A stretch of DNA of 64,000 nucleotides from Anthoceros angustus (taxonomy: Eukaryota > Streptophyta > Anthocerotopsida > Anthocerotales > Anthocerotaceae), in contig MU008158.1 in the NCBI GenBank assembly GCA_010909165.1, positions 1,451,478 through 1,515,477 on the forward strand, read 5' to 3'. Shown piece by piece: positions 41,846 to 53,589 of this stretch (within the stretch, counting starts at the first letter, position 1; each line of letters opens with the position of its first letter). Position numbers and translations under genes: made by a program. The notes below the pieces were generated by a model. That model did no database searches. It was not told the DNA's origin and worked only from the letters and a program-made list of their open reading frames with translations.

Positions 41846-43000
41846 TTGTTGGGCGTTGGGCACCATTGAATGACAAGCCATTGTTGGGCGTTGGGCGCCA
41901 TTGTATGACAAGCCATTGACGGGCCCTAGGCACCATTGTATAGTCGATCATATTTGTGCCGGCGCAAAGCGGTTAACATTTCATCTTGGAAGGTTGATTA
42001 TCTTTGTTTATCCGGAGAAAGGCTAGACAAGCTATAGCTTGGCATGGTTACTCTTTGCTACCATTGGCAAAAGTACCCATGGAAATTGGATCATGATGAC
42101 AAAGGCATTGTAAGGTGTACAAATCAATTGGGAGTATGTTCAAAAGGGACTCATAGTACGAGTCCGCCTCATCGCATGTTCGAGTTCCCACACGTTGCGT
42201 CTTGGAAATTTGAATCGGTGTATATTAGTAAATAGATTGGGGTTTAGATTTTGATGGGGAGGTGGCGGTTCCGCCTTTTGTGGGCCATATGAAGTTCTAA
42301 TGCTTCCATATAGTCTTTTAATCATCTAGTTAGCCTTGGCTAGATTACGGATCTTCTTGTAGTCACTCGTCTCGAATTTACTTTGTGATTAAACTTCTCT
42401 AGAAAATTCATGCCCTCATTACATTTCTTACTAGCAAAGAGTAAAGCATGTTTCAGAAAGCTCTAGACTGGTTCCTCGGAAAATCTACGGAGATTACTTC
42501 AAGGATAAGTATGTCTTTGCATTGTTGCTTTCTCCGACTACATACTCTTTCCTTTAGGGGGGGAAGTGGGGGTAGGGATAACGAGGAAGAGTTTTTTATG
42601 GGGGGTGGAAGACGGGGGAGAGACGGGGTGGGGTATTTTAAATTTGGCATATTGTATTGGGCGCAATTTTTGGGCGTTAATTGAGCGCCATAGTTGAGCG
42701 TTGGGTCCCATTATTGTTGGGCGTTGGGCGCCATTATTGGGCGTTAATTGTGCGTCATAGTTGAGCATTGGGCGCCATTATTGTTGGCGGTATTGTTGGA
42801 CGTTATTTGGGCACCATTGTATGGCCAGCCATTAGGGCATTGTTGGCGCATTGTTGGGCGTTAATTGCGCCATTGTTGTTAGATGCCATTGTTGCGTTAT
42901 TTGGGCGCCATTGTTGGCGTTAATTGGCGCCATTATTGGGCGTTAATTGCCATTGTATTGTTAATTGGCGCCATTATTGGGCGTTAATTGGGTGGAGCCA
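41846..43000. repeat. GGGCGTT / GGCGCCATT minisatellite (two blocks)
   Basis: Units built from gggcgttgggcgccattgt and gggcgttaattgggcgccat repeat at 41846-41950 and again at about 42655-43000, with a period near 24-30 bp and much variation. GGCGCC is itself palindromic. The blocks surround part of the 1.1-kb duplication listed next. Confidence 0.85.
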
Positions 43001-43970
43001 ACAAGGGATGTTTGATCTGAGGAGGCTACTTACAATTGTATTGAATAGATTGGGGCACAAGGGGTGATTTTGGGAGGCGGTTTTCACTAAAAGCAGTTGG
43101 GGTTAACGTTTCATCTTGGAAGGTTGATTATCTTTGTTTGTCAGAGAAAGGCTAGACAAGCTATAGCTTGGCATGGTTACATGCTACCATTGGCAAAAGT
43201 ACTCAAGGAAATTAGATCACATGACAAAGGCATTTTAAGGTGCACAAATCAATTGGGAGTATGTTCAAAAGGGCTCATAGTTCGAGTCCGCCTCATCGTA
43301 TCGTTCGAGTTCCCATACGTTCGAGCTTCACGGTATTTGAATGAGCGTATATTAGTGAATAGATTGGGGTTTAGATTTTGATGGGGAGGTGGTGGTTCCG
43401 CCTTTTGTGGGCCATATGAAATTCTAATGCCTTCATATAGTTTGCTAATCGTCTAGTTAGCCTTGGTCGATTCTGGATCTGCAGTAGTCACTCGTCTCAC
43501 CGGTCGAATTTACTTGTGATTAAACTTCTCTAGGGAATTCATGCTCTCATTACATTTCTTACTAACAAAGGCGGAGCATGTGCCGAAAGCTCAAGGCTCC
43601 TTGAATATCTACGGAGATTACTTCAAGGATAAGTATGTCTTTGCATTGTTTCCTTGTCCCACGTCTATGTACCCTTTCCTTTCATAAGGCCACCAAGCTC
43701 GGGAAAGGATGTTTGCTATGAGGAAGGCTAATATTTGCTTGGGTTTGGTTTGGTTTGGTTTGACTATCTTTGTCTATCCAAAGAAAGGCTGGACAAGCTG
43801 TGGGAATAGTCGAGGATGTACATGCTATCGTTGGCAAAAATCGGAGGAAACTAGTTCAACACATTAATGACAAAGGCATTACAGACAGAAATGAACTAGA
43901 AGTATATATGTTTGATTATAAGCGGCTCATGGTTCGAGTCCGCACCATCGTAAAAATAATTCACACATTA
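41970..43970. repeat. Dispersed direct duplication (about 1.1-kb spacing)
   Basis: The segment from tttcatcttggaaggttgat at 41979 to about 42500 returns at 43107 to about 43640. A weaker third start is near 43755 (tgactatctttgtctatcca). No gene was recognised in any copy. Confidence 0.85.
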
Positions 43971-44119
43971 TAAGCAAGCCTTGTATATGTTATAATTAAG
44001 ACCAAACTCAAACCCCAAGCATTGTATCACATTTTGAAATTTCAAAACCTTCTAACACCGCATACATGACGTATCGCTCATTCTCAATTCCTCATCGATG
44101 TCGTAAGATGATATCTATC

Positions 44120-44560
44120 GTAGCTCATTCTTGTCCTCATCTTTTTATTGTCATCCTCGTCTTCGCTTCGTCCTCATCTTTGCTTTCATCCTCATCTTCC
44201 TTGTCATCCTCGTCTTTGCTTTCATCCTCATCTTCCTTGTCATCCTCATCTTTTCTTTCATCCTCATCTTTGCTTTCATCCTCATCTTCCTTATCATCCT
44301 CATCTTTACTTTCCTCTTCATCTTCCCTTCGTCCACATCTTCCTCTTCTTCCTTGTTGTCCTCATCTTCCTCTTCTTCCTTGTTGGCGTCCTCGTCTTGA
44401 TTCCATGTCCTTCTCATTTTCGCTACCCTCCTCATCTTAGTAGTCTCTTCATCGATATCCTCTCTACCGCATCCTCGTCTTCCTCATCATCCGCATCTTC
44501 CTTGTCATCCTCATCATCACTATCACCATCATCTTCCTGTCGTCTTCATCTTCCTGTCTT
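44120..44560. repeat. CT-rich low-complexity tract (TCATCCTCATCTT-type)
   Basis: A pyrimidine-rich run with an 18-bp-like unit (catcctcatctttgcttt). Frames across it predict only Ser/Leu- or Lys/Met-rich repeats and should not be read as genes. Confidence 0.92.
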
Positions 44561-44986
44561 CATCTTGATCCGTAGGTACCCGCCGCCCTTTCCATCTTCG
44601 ATTTGGGATTCCGGCGTCCCAACTCCTCAACAAGCCTGGTGCGACTGCCCTACTCCCGGTAGTCAGCGGACTACGGCGTGATGTTTGTCCCCACGGTAGT
44701 CTGGGACTACTAGTGGTAGGGTGGTCACCGAGGTAGGGTGACCCCTATGACTGTCCCCTCTCCCGCTCTCGCGCCGTCTCCCGATCTTGGCATCGCGGTG
44801 ACTCCTTCACCTCCCGACTCCTCGGTCTGCTCACACTCTCCCTCTCACGTCCACAGGCTCACGGACTCTCCCTCTCACAGGCTCAAGGCTCAATTTTCAA
44901 GGCTCACAAGCTCCAGCTCACAAGCTCTCACAGTGCTCATAGGCTCCTGCACTCAGGCTCGCACTCTTGCAGGCTCGCACAAAACT

Positions 44987-44998
44987 CACACACACACA

Positions 44999-45040
<42 letters not shown>
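44987..45040. repeat. (CA)n microsatellite
   Basis: Nearly uninterrupted CA dinucleotides over 54 bases in the first type I unit. Confidence 0.97.
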
Positions 45041-45042
<2 letters not shown>

Positions 45043-46213
45043 TAAACACACAAACATAGAAGCCATTCCCCACACACAGACTCCCACAAACAAACATGGG
45101 GCCATTCCCCAGACACACACACTCCATTGGGGCCATTCCCCGGACACACACAAAGGGACATTCCCACAAAAAGCCGATGTCGATCAATTTCTAAGAGTTT
45201 CTAAGGAGCAACTAAAAGAAAGCACCAAACTAGAATTCCTCGCTCCTTGATCTCTTCAAATTGGACTTGAAGTTGAAGCCTCATTTCCTTCCTCTTCATG
45301 CTCTTCACCCTTGATGACTTGAGCTCTTTGGCGTAGTCCGGACCTAGCTTCACAAGGCGTTGAGCTTCAAGTTCTGTCGTCGATTCGATGAGAGGCCATG
45401 AGATTGAAAAACTTTTCCTGCATTTAGAGAGGGATACCTCAACCTCTTCAAATTCTTCCACCTCTTCCATGAGATGGAGTGGTTCAACTTCAACAAGTAC
45501 TTCATCGTGGCTTCGTTCCTGCTCTTGACCACACTTGGGAGGTTAAGGCTTCCCACCCGAGGGGCGGAGGCCACAGGTCTGCAAGAATCGAATATGTTAC
45601 CAAGAAGCCGGTGTTACAAGCAGACTTGAAAGATCTTCTATAAGAACTACAGAGGAGAAAGATCCTCACTTAACCCGGGCTTCAATCTAGGCACCAAATT
45701 GTCCAAAAACCAGCCGTCATCATCACTATCACCATCATCTTCCCCGCCGCCTTCATCTTCCTGGTCCTTCATCTTGATCCCAGAGGTGCTCTTGCACCGC
45801 ACTTTCCATCTTGAGTTGGATCTGCGTCCCAACTCCTCAACAACCGCCGTGTCTGCGGGCACGTTTTCTACTCCGGTAGTCCCGCAGCATCACGGGGCGT
45901 AATGTGTTGTCCCCACGGTAGTCTGGTGACTACGTAGGGTGGTCACCTCACCGAGGTAGGGTGACCCCTATGAGGCTGTCCCCTCTCCCTTGCCTCCGCC
46001 TGCCTCCCGATCTTGGCATCGCGGTGACTCCTTCACCTCCCGACTCCTCGACATGTGCTCACACTCTCCCTCTCCACAGGCTCAAGGCTCACAAGCTCTC
46101 ACAGCTCAAGGCTCAATTTTCAAGGCTCACAAGCTCGGCTCACAAGCTCTCACAGTGCTCATAGGCTCTCACACCGCTCCAAGGCTCGCACACACTCTTG
46201 CAGGCTCGCACAA

Positions 46214-46229
46214 AACTCACACACACACA

Positions 46230-46267
<38 letters not shown>
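46214..46267. repeat. (CA)n microsatellite
   Basis: The matching CA run in the second type I unit. Confidence 0.97.
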
Positions 46268-46269
<2 letters not shown>

Positions 46270-46888
46270 TAAACACACAAACATAGAAGCCATTCCCCGG
46301 ACACAGACTATTAAACAAACATGGGGCCATTCCCCACACACACACTCACAAACATTGGGGCCATTCCCCAGACACACAAAGGGACATTCCCACAAAAGCG
46401 ACGTGATTCAATTTCTAAGAGTTTCTAAGGAGCAACTAAAAGAAAGCACCAAACTAGAATTCCTCGCTCCTTGATCTCTTCAAATTGGACTGGTTGAAGC
46501 CTCATTTCCTTCCTCTTCATGCTCTTCACCCTTGATGACTTGAGCTCTTTGGCGTAGTCCGGACCTAGCTTCAAAGAAGGCGTTGAGCTTCAAGTTCTGT
46601 CGTCGTTCGGAGAGGCCATGAGATTGAAAAACTTTTCCCATTTAGAGAGGGATACCTCAACCTCTTCAAATTCTTCCACCTCTTCCATGAGATGGAGTGG
46701 TTCAACTTCAACAAGTACTTCATCGTGGCTTCGTTCCACACCGGCCGACCACACTTGGGAGGTTAAGGCTTCCCACCCGAGGGAGGCCACACCCGATTCT
46801 GCAAGAATCGAATATGTTACCAAGAAGCCGTGTTACAACAAAGACTTGAAAGATCTTCTATAAGAACTACAGAGGAGAAAGATCCTCA

Positions 46889-49800
46889 CTTAACCCGGGC
46901 TTCAATCTAGGCACCAAATTGTCCAAAAACCAGCCGTCATCATCCACTTGCTTGCGCTCCAATGCCGTGTTACTCCTATGGCAAATCCAAAAACGAGTTA
47001 AAATAGGACAATCAAAACTTGCAAAGACATCAAATCAAAATCTTACCATCCAAATCATCATCTTTGTAACCAGCATCCTTGAGGTCCCGCCACAATTGTT
47101 TGGCACCTATTCTGGGGTTGGAGCCAAACGCTCCGGATGAGGAAGATTGGCGTCAATATGTTTCAAGTTTTATTATCCAATTTCCGGCCTTCTTGCCACC
47201 TCTCTCTCTTGCTCCGTGGGGCGTCTACCAAAGAGTTGGTAAAACCGATTTGTAAACTTCACAAACCCACCATTACCAAAGTGGGCATACGGTGGGCATC
47301 CGAGTTCAACTTCCTCAACATTGCTATGCGTTTTGTGCGACATCTCCATCCCGGCCTTGGCTTTTCATTCTCCACAATGCGATCCCACCGGTCACCGAGA
47401 TATCACGAGGCTTATACTTAGGTGGATGATTACCCTCAAGAAATTGTCTTGCGCATCTTGCAAGATTGTTCTTCCAATTGCGCAACATGGTGTTGAACAT
47501 TTGGTCACACACATGAGCCATGCTCCAAATCCCACCAACATCTCTTGAATGGCTGCCTCCACAATTGCTTGTGTCTCTAGTTTCTCTCCCGGTTGCCAAT
47601 CAATGGATCCATGAAGTGCCGCATTACCCACCTCAACCGAAATTGGAGCACTTCATATGAATCTTCTTTAATCCAACCGACACACATGAGAAGGAAAACA
47701 TCGAATATGCTTGTACATGCGTGCGAGCATGTGGCTGTAAGTGGCATGTATAGGCCACATGCTTGTCTGAGCACATGCTCTGAGCATGTGGCATGTACAT
47801 CCTTATGCAGTTAGCCAAGCGGGCCACACACTGCATGTTTAGCTTGCGGACCAACGAGAAACACACTGCTTAGGCTTGAGAGACCAAAGGAGAAACATGG
47901 GCGGTCAAGGCCACACCCGATTGCAAGAATCGAATATGTTACCAAGAAGCCAGGTGTTACAACAAACAGACTTGAAAGATCTTCTATAAGAACTACAGAG
48001 GAGAAAGATCCTCACTTAACCCGGGCTTCAATCTAGGCACCAAATTGTCCAAAAACCAGCCGTCATCATCCACTTGCTTGCGCTCCAATGCCAGTATTAC
48101 GGCTCCTATGGCAAATCCAAAAAACAGAGTTAAAATAGGACAATCAAAACTTGCAAAGACATCAAATCAAAATCTTACCATCCAAATCATCATCTTTGTA
48201 ACCAGCATCCTTGAGGTCCCCACAATTGTTTGGCACCTATTCTGGGGTTGGAGCCAAACGCTCCGGATGAGGAAGATTGGCGTCCAATATGTTTCAAGTT
48301 TTATTATCCAATTTCCGGCCTTCTTGCTGACCTCTCTCTTGCTCCGTGGGGCGTCTACCAAAGAGTTGGTAAAACCGATTTGTAAACTTCACAAACCCAC
48401 CATTACCAAAGTGGGCATACTGGGCATCCGAGTTCAACTTCCTCAACATTGCTATGCGTTTTGTGACATCTCCATCCCGGCCTTGGCTTTTCATTCTCCA
48501 CAATGCGATCCTTTGGTCGGCCGAGATATCACGAGGCTTATACTTAGGTGGATGATTACCCTCAAGAAATTGTCTTGCGCATCTTGCAAGATTGTTCTTC
48601 CAATTGCGCAACATGGTGTTGAACATTTGGTCACACACATGAGCCATGCTCCAAATCCCACCAACATCTCTTGAATGGCTGCCTCCACAATTGCTTGTGT
48701 CTCTAGTTTCTCTCCCGGTTGCCAATCAATGGATCCATGAAGTGCCGCATTACCCACCTCAACCGAAATTGGAGCACTTCATATGAATCTTCTTTAATCC
48801 AACCGACACACATGAGAAGGAAAACATCGAATATGCTTGTACATGCGTGCGAGCATGTGGCTGTAAGTGGCATGTATAGGCCACATGCTTGTCTGAGCAC
48901 ATGCTCTGAGCATGTGGCATGTACATCCTTATGCAGTTAGCCAAGCGGGCCACACACTGCATGTTTAGCTTGCGGACCAACGAGAAACACACTGCTTAGG
49001 CTTGAGAGACCAAAGGAGAAACATGGGCGGTCAAGGCCACACCCGATTCTGCAAGAATCGAATATGTTACCAAGAAGCCGTGTTACAACAAAGACTTGAA
49101 AGATCTTCTATAAGAACTACAGAGGAGAAAGATCCTCACTTAACCCGGGCTTCAATCTAGGCACCAAATTGTCCAAAAACCAGCCATTATCATCCACTTG
49201 CTTGCGCTCCAATGATACACTCCTATGGCAAATCCAAAAACAGTTAAAATAGGACAATCAAAACTTGCAAAGACATCAAATCAAAATCTTACCATCCAAA
49301 TCATCATCTTTGTAACCAGCATCCTTGAGGTCCCGCCACAATTGTTTGGCACCTATTCTGGGGTTGGAGCCAAACGCTCCGGATGAGGAAGATTGGCGTC
49401 CAATATGTTTCAAGTTTTATTATCCAACCCGCCTTCTTGCCACATCTCTTGTCTGTGAGGACGCCTACCAAAGAGTTGGTAAAACCGATTTGTAAACTTC
49501 ACAAACCCACCATTACCAAAGTGGGCATACTGGGCATCCGAGTTCAACTTCCTCAACATTGCTATGCGTTTTGTGCATCTCCATCCCGCCTTGGCTTTTC
49601 ATTCTCCACAATGCGATCCCACCGTCGTCACCGAGATATCACGAGGCTTATACTTAGGTGGATGATTACCCTCAAGAAATTGTCTTGCGCATCTTGCAAG
49701 ATTGTTCTTCCAATTGCGCAACATGGTGTTGAACATTTGGTCACACACATGAGCCATGCTCCAAATCCCACCAACATCTCTTGAATGGCCTCCACAATTG

Positions 49801-50160
49801 CTTGTGTCTCTAGTTTCTCTCCCGGTTGCCAATCAATGGATCCATGAAGTGCCGCATTACCCACCTCAACCGAAATTGGAGCACTTCATCGTATGAATCT
49901 TCTTTAATCCAACTCGACACATGAGAAGGAAAACATCGAATATGCTTGTACATGCTGCGGTGCATGTGGCTGTAAGTGGCATGTATAGGCCACATGCTTG
50001 TCTGAGCACATGCCCGCATGCATGTGGCATGTACATCCTTATGCAGTTAGCCAAGGTGCCACACACCGCATGTTTAGCTTGATGACCAACGAGAAACACA
50101 CCGCTTAGGCTTGAGAGACCAAAGGAGAAACATGGGCGAAGGCCACACACACGCCAGCTT
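46889..50160. repeat. Three tandem units of about 1.12 kb (type II)
   Basis: The boundary word cttaacccgggcttcaatct lies at 46889, 48015 and 49139. Each unit contains the same minus-strand frame with NWKNNLARCARQFLEGNHPP and, in the most complete copy (48294-48725), QLFGRRPTEQERGQQEGRK. A second overlapping frame (GNAALHGSIDWQPGEKLETQ) is open in all three. No family was recognised; the protein could be an exon of a decayed transposon or host gene. Long stretches are identical between copies while short indels separate them. Confidence 0.92.
48294..48725 (-). CDS. Open frame in the middle type II unit, function unknown
   Basis: The 143-aa frame is the longest in the array. It shows NWKNNLARCARQFLEGNHPP, ALWRMKSQGRDGDVTKRIAM and FTNRFYQLFGRRPTEQERGQ. 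Homologous frames in the flanking units (47324-47599, 49599-49832) are shortened by indels. A further collinear peptide, LWRDLKDAGYKDDDLDGK-like, lies just downstream on the same strand, interrupted by frame changes. The composition looks protein-coding, but the family is unknown to me and an intact gene is doubtful. Confidence 0.35.
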   Translation of the reverse strand: MATGRETRDTSNCGGSHSRDVGGIWSMAHVCDQMFNTMLRNWKNNLARCARQFLEGNHPPKYKPRDISADQRIALWRMKSQGRDGDVTKRIAMLRKLNSDAQYAHFGNGGFVKFTNRFYQLFGRRPTEQERGQQEGRKLDNKT

Positions 50161-50480
50161 TAGGCTTGCGAGACCAAAAGAGAAACATGGGCGGCAGGCC
50201 ACACACCGCCAGCTTTAGACTTGAGAGACCAAAAGCAAACACGGCGATCAAGGCCACACACTGTTTAGGCTTGAGAGACCAAAAAGAAACATTGGGCGGT
50301 CGGTCAAGGCCACACACTGCATGTTTAGCAGCGGACCAATAGAAAAATCGGCGATCAGGCCACACACTTGTGGCTTTAGGCAGACCAAAAAGAAACATCG
50401 GATCAAGGCCACACACTGTTCGGGCTTGAGAGACCAAAAAGAAACATTGGGCGGTCGGTGGCCACACACACACAAGCTTA
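50110..50480. repeat. Tandem repeat of about 50-60 bp (GGCCACACAC...AGACCAAA)
   Basis: The motif ggccacacac followed by gagagaccaaaa recurs about seven times (near 50140, 50196, 50252, 50308, 50357, 50407 and 50460) with unequal spacing. It grows out of the last type II unit, which ends with the same words. Confidence 0.88.
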
Positions 50481-50984
50481 TGAAAGTAAAAGCAAGGAGT
50501 CATTTTCAACTAAAACCAGTAAACACTTGATTCTGGATGAATGTCCGACTGTGGAATGACGTGCGTGCATTTGGGCAGTCTCCCTTAAATCCGATTTCTC
50601 CTCGGCAATTGCGGCGGATCTTCGTCCTACCATCTCCCCTCCTCCACTGGATTTTCCACTTCTTCTGCTCCATCACTGGCCGCACTTCTTCAAACCGAGA
50701 ACCAACATTGACGGAAGGGTTAGGAGTAGGAGTGGTGGAGGTGGCATGAGACGGTCTTTGGATTGAAGGTCCGTAAGTTTTGAGCCAGCGGTGTCACGGA
50801 CAAGGGAGGAAGCAGCTTGGCCTTCTTCGCAGCTATCATCTTTCTCAAAAGGTCTGCGTGTGCACATAAGCCCTTCTGGTGGCCCTTGTTCTCTCATCGC
50901 GAAGACCTAAGAGGAGGTGGTGGTGACTTGAGGCAGTCGGTTCGCTTCTCCACGGCGCGGCACCGAGCTCTTCCACAGCGGCGC

Positions 50985-51120
50985 CGCCATGGGATTGGCG
51001 GGCGGTACTCCTCCACGGCATCGAGGCGGCCTCCTCCTCCACGGCATTAGGAGGAGGGCTCCTCCTCCACGGCATCGGGAGGAGGGCTCCTCCTCCACGG
51101 CATCGGAGGAGGCGCTTGTT
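50985..51120. repeat. Hairpin-forming GGAGGAGGGCTCCTCCTCC repeat
   Basis: Units of about 32 bp (ctcctcctccacggcatcgg followed by gaggaggg) repeat four times. Each contains the self-complementary GGAGG...CCTCC core, so strong hairpins are expected. Confidence 0.88.
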
Positions 51121-51752
51121 CTCCACCGACGGGCGATCGCTCGCTTTCCTACCACACACAAGTGAGAAAAGAAAAGCCATCGTTTAGAGCTCATTATCAT
51201 CACCGACCCTAGAGCTCGCAGAACTAGTTGAAGGCGGGCGATTCAAACCACAGGCTGCGGTCGATGCGCTTGGACAAAGCCGTTGATGCACAACTCACAT
51301 TTCGAGGTGACATCGGTGGCTTGCGCTTCCGCTCCTTTGAGACGCCCTCCCGCTTCTTTGCCTTCACGGTGGCCCATTTTTTCGCGCTAGGCTCGACAAG
51401 CGGAAGCGCTCCGCTTGCTGTCTACTAAACCCAACCGAGCCGTTAGGCGGATCCTTCCACCACGGCATCCTGCGTCCCCCACACTAATCTTGTTGTGGCC
51501 AAAAGTCTTGTTTCCTTATCGCGTTACGCGCTGCAAACCCAACTTGCGCACGTAGTGCACCATCTACATTGCAAGGTGGTTGGGGTTAGTAGAAAGGCGC
51601 TTAGCAACCTTTGCCCATGAAAGTGCGTGCCCTAAAAAGCACCAAGCATAAGAGATTGGGGATGCACACAAACCTTCTTGATCCAAGGAATTCAATTTCG
51701 TAAGCCCTAATTGTGTTGTAGGTCGATTCGTGCGGTCACTAACTAAACACGA

Positions 51753-52195
51753 GCTTGTGTGTAGTCACTAACTAAACACCATGTGCCGTTGTTAGAGCTT
51801 GTGTGCAATACACAACGTGTCTGATGCCCGACCAAGATCTCGGCGTGAGAGAGGGAGGCGGCGACTCAACATGTGTGCTGCCACCAGTCGTGCAATCTCT
51901 CTCGATCAAGCAATCCTTGGAAGCTGCCTGCAAAGCCAAGTCGACAATCTTAAGCAAACAAGGTGCAGCGGGCCTTGTGTGTAGTCACTAACTAAACACC
52001 ATGTGCCGTTGTTAGAGCTTGTGTGCGTGCAATACACAACGTGCGGTGCCGCGACCAAGATCTCGGCGTGAGAGGGAGGCGGCGACTCAACATGTGACCG
52101 CTAAGCAAAGTCGCAATCTCTCTCGATCAAGCAATCCTTGAAGCTGCCTGCAAAGCCAAGTCGACAATCTTAAGCAAACAAGGTGCGGGCCTTGT
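51753..52195. repeat. 221-bp tandem duplication
   Basis: CTTGTGTGTAGTCACTAACT at 51753 returns at 51974, and both copies include cgaccaagatctcggcgtga and gcaatccttg. The second copy lacks several short GC-rich pieces. Confidence 0.9.
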
Positions 52196-52354
52196 GTACG
52201 GATGGACGTCAAATTCCCGCTCGTGCTTCTTCTTCCGCTTTACAAAGCCTTCCCGCACTTCTCATGACCTTCCCGCTTCTAAAATGTGCGAGGCATGGTT
52301 GGCTTCCGCTTCTCTCAACACATAGACTCTCAATTATAATACACACTCTCATCA

Positions 52355-52650
52355 CACACCCCGATGGCGGTATGGCCTCAATTACACTATCTGGCTCCCC
52401 ACTCGTCACACATCCCGATGGCAAGCCCGGCTCTCACACACCCCGATGGCTGGCCCCATGGCCCTCAATTACACTAGCTACACAAGCTCCCCACCTCACA
52501 CACCCAGGTGGCGGGCCGCCTCAATTACACTAGCTACACAAGCTCCCCACCTCACATACCCCGATGGCAAGCCGCATGGCCCTCAAGTACACTAGCTACA
52601 AGCTCCCCACGCCACACACCCCGATGGCAAGCCGGTTCTCACACACCCAG
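52355..52650. repeat. Tandem repeat (CACACCCCGATGGC... units)
   Basis: The words cacaccccgatggcaagcc and tacactagctacacaagctc alternate four to five times, with a period of about 45-75 bp. Confidence 0.85.
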
Positions 52651-53589
52651 GGCAATCGACATACAGGCTCTCAACACATACGTCGCGGTATGTAAACATC
52701 TACTTATGCAGACATGAACCCGCCTTTATATCGATTTGTGTGCAAGCATGTTCCGCCTTGGACAAGATCTTGCATGCATTGCACCCGCCTCACGCCATGT
52801 GCACTGCGTCACCTACCTCGTGCACTGCAGTGCTGGTGAGTTTGTATGAAACGACTTTGAAACTACTATTTGCAACTCGTTGTTAAGTCGGAAGCGATTA
52901 CCATTTACAACACTCCGTTGTAAAATTAGAAACTATTACTATTTACAACGTTCGGTTCACTTTTACGTTCTAAAATCTCTAGTAGGTAAAAGTGGTACAC
53001 ATATGGAACGCACAAAAGGAAACTAAGAGACCCTCTCTTCTACCGTGCGGCTCGGCTCTTTTCTCGAAAGGTCGGCCACGGGCGCTTAGGATCCGATGTC
53101 ATGCGCTGATCCCCTACATTCTTGTGTACATACGTATCTGATTCACCTTAGTTCATGGTAGGCAAAGAAAGATGCTCACCTCACTGGTGCCCAAGGTGGA
53201 TCGAAATGGCTATGGAAATTTGTGCATGTTCCGAGGGGTGGTGCTTTTTGAACATATGGTTGGAAAGAGGAGGTCATCACGGTAATTGTGGTGTTGAGAA
53301 CATTGCGGTCGATTTTCTTGTAATTAGAAATTCATAATAACAAAAACGCCAAAATGGGGCAAAAGGCGTTCGGGTTAAGCATGCTCGGCTCCACGGCTGC
53401 ACGTGCAAAAGTTCTCGGCTTCTTAGTGGCGAACACTTCCGAGGCTTAGTTGAGAAAACTAGATTGCAAACTAGGTGGAGTGGAGCCGATGGGCCAGCGT
53501 AACGAATCCCGCGCCTCGAGAACCAAGTAATAAACTTGGTGAGGTTTAGGCGCTGGGCTGTCACGGTACACATACTCCGTGATGCTCGC

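Larger units (their letters stand above)
39481..41870 (+). mobile_element. Third Ty1/copia element, 3'-truncated
   Basis: Gag (with stops) is followed by the pre-integrase and integrase regions on the plus strand. Sequence then passes into the integrase C-terminal block and stops near 41870, where a GGGCGTT minisatellite starts. Reverse transcriptase, RNase H and both LTRs were not found, so only the first half of the element is left. Confidence 0.85.
44590..46915. repeat. Tandem pair of about 1.2-kb units (type I)
   Basis: Landmarks recur at a spacing of about 1.21 kb: gtcccaactcctcaacaa (44608 and 45828), the CA microsatellite (44987 and 46214), and cttaacccgggcttcaat (45668 and 46889). 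The copies differ mostly by short insertions and deletions. Confidence 0.92.

Noticed and set aside
43931-43941. Perfect Pol III B-box (GGTTCGAGTCC), with related words at 43279 and 42152, suggesting tRNAs or SINEs
   Set aside because: The bases around it cannot pair as a T stem, no A-box or cloverleaf could be found upstream, and the three occurrences are just copies of a duplicated segment.
44066-44681. Several long frames of Ser/Leu- or Lys/Met-rich protein
   Set aside because: They only translate the CT-rich low-complexity tract.
44987-50480. CRISPR-like array of repeats and spacers
   Set aside because: The repeats are microsatellites and kilobase tandem units of a plant genome, with no regular short repeat plus unique spacer pattern and no cas genes.
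50105-50509. 134-aa minus-strand protein with repeats
   Set aside because: The reading follows the tandem repeat of unequal period and changes register, so coding is unlikely.
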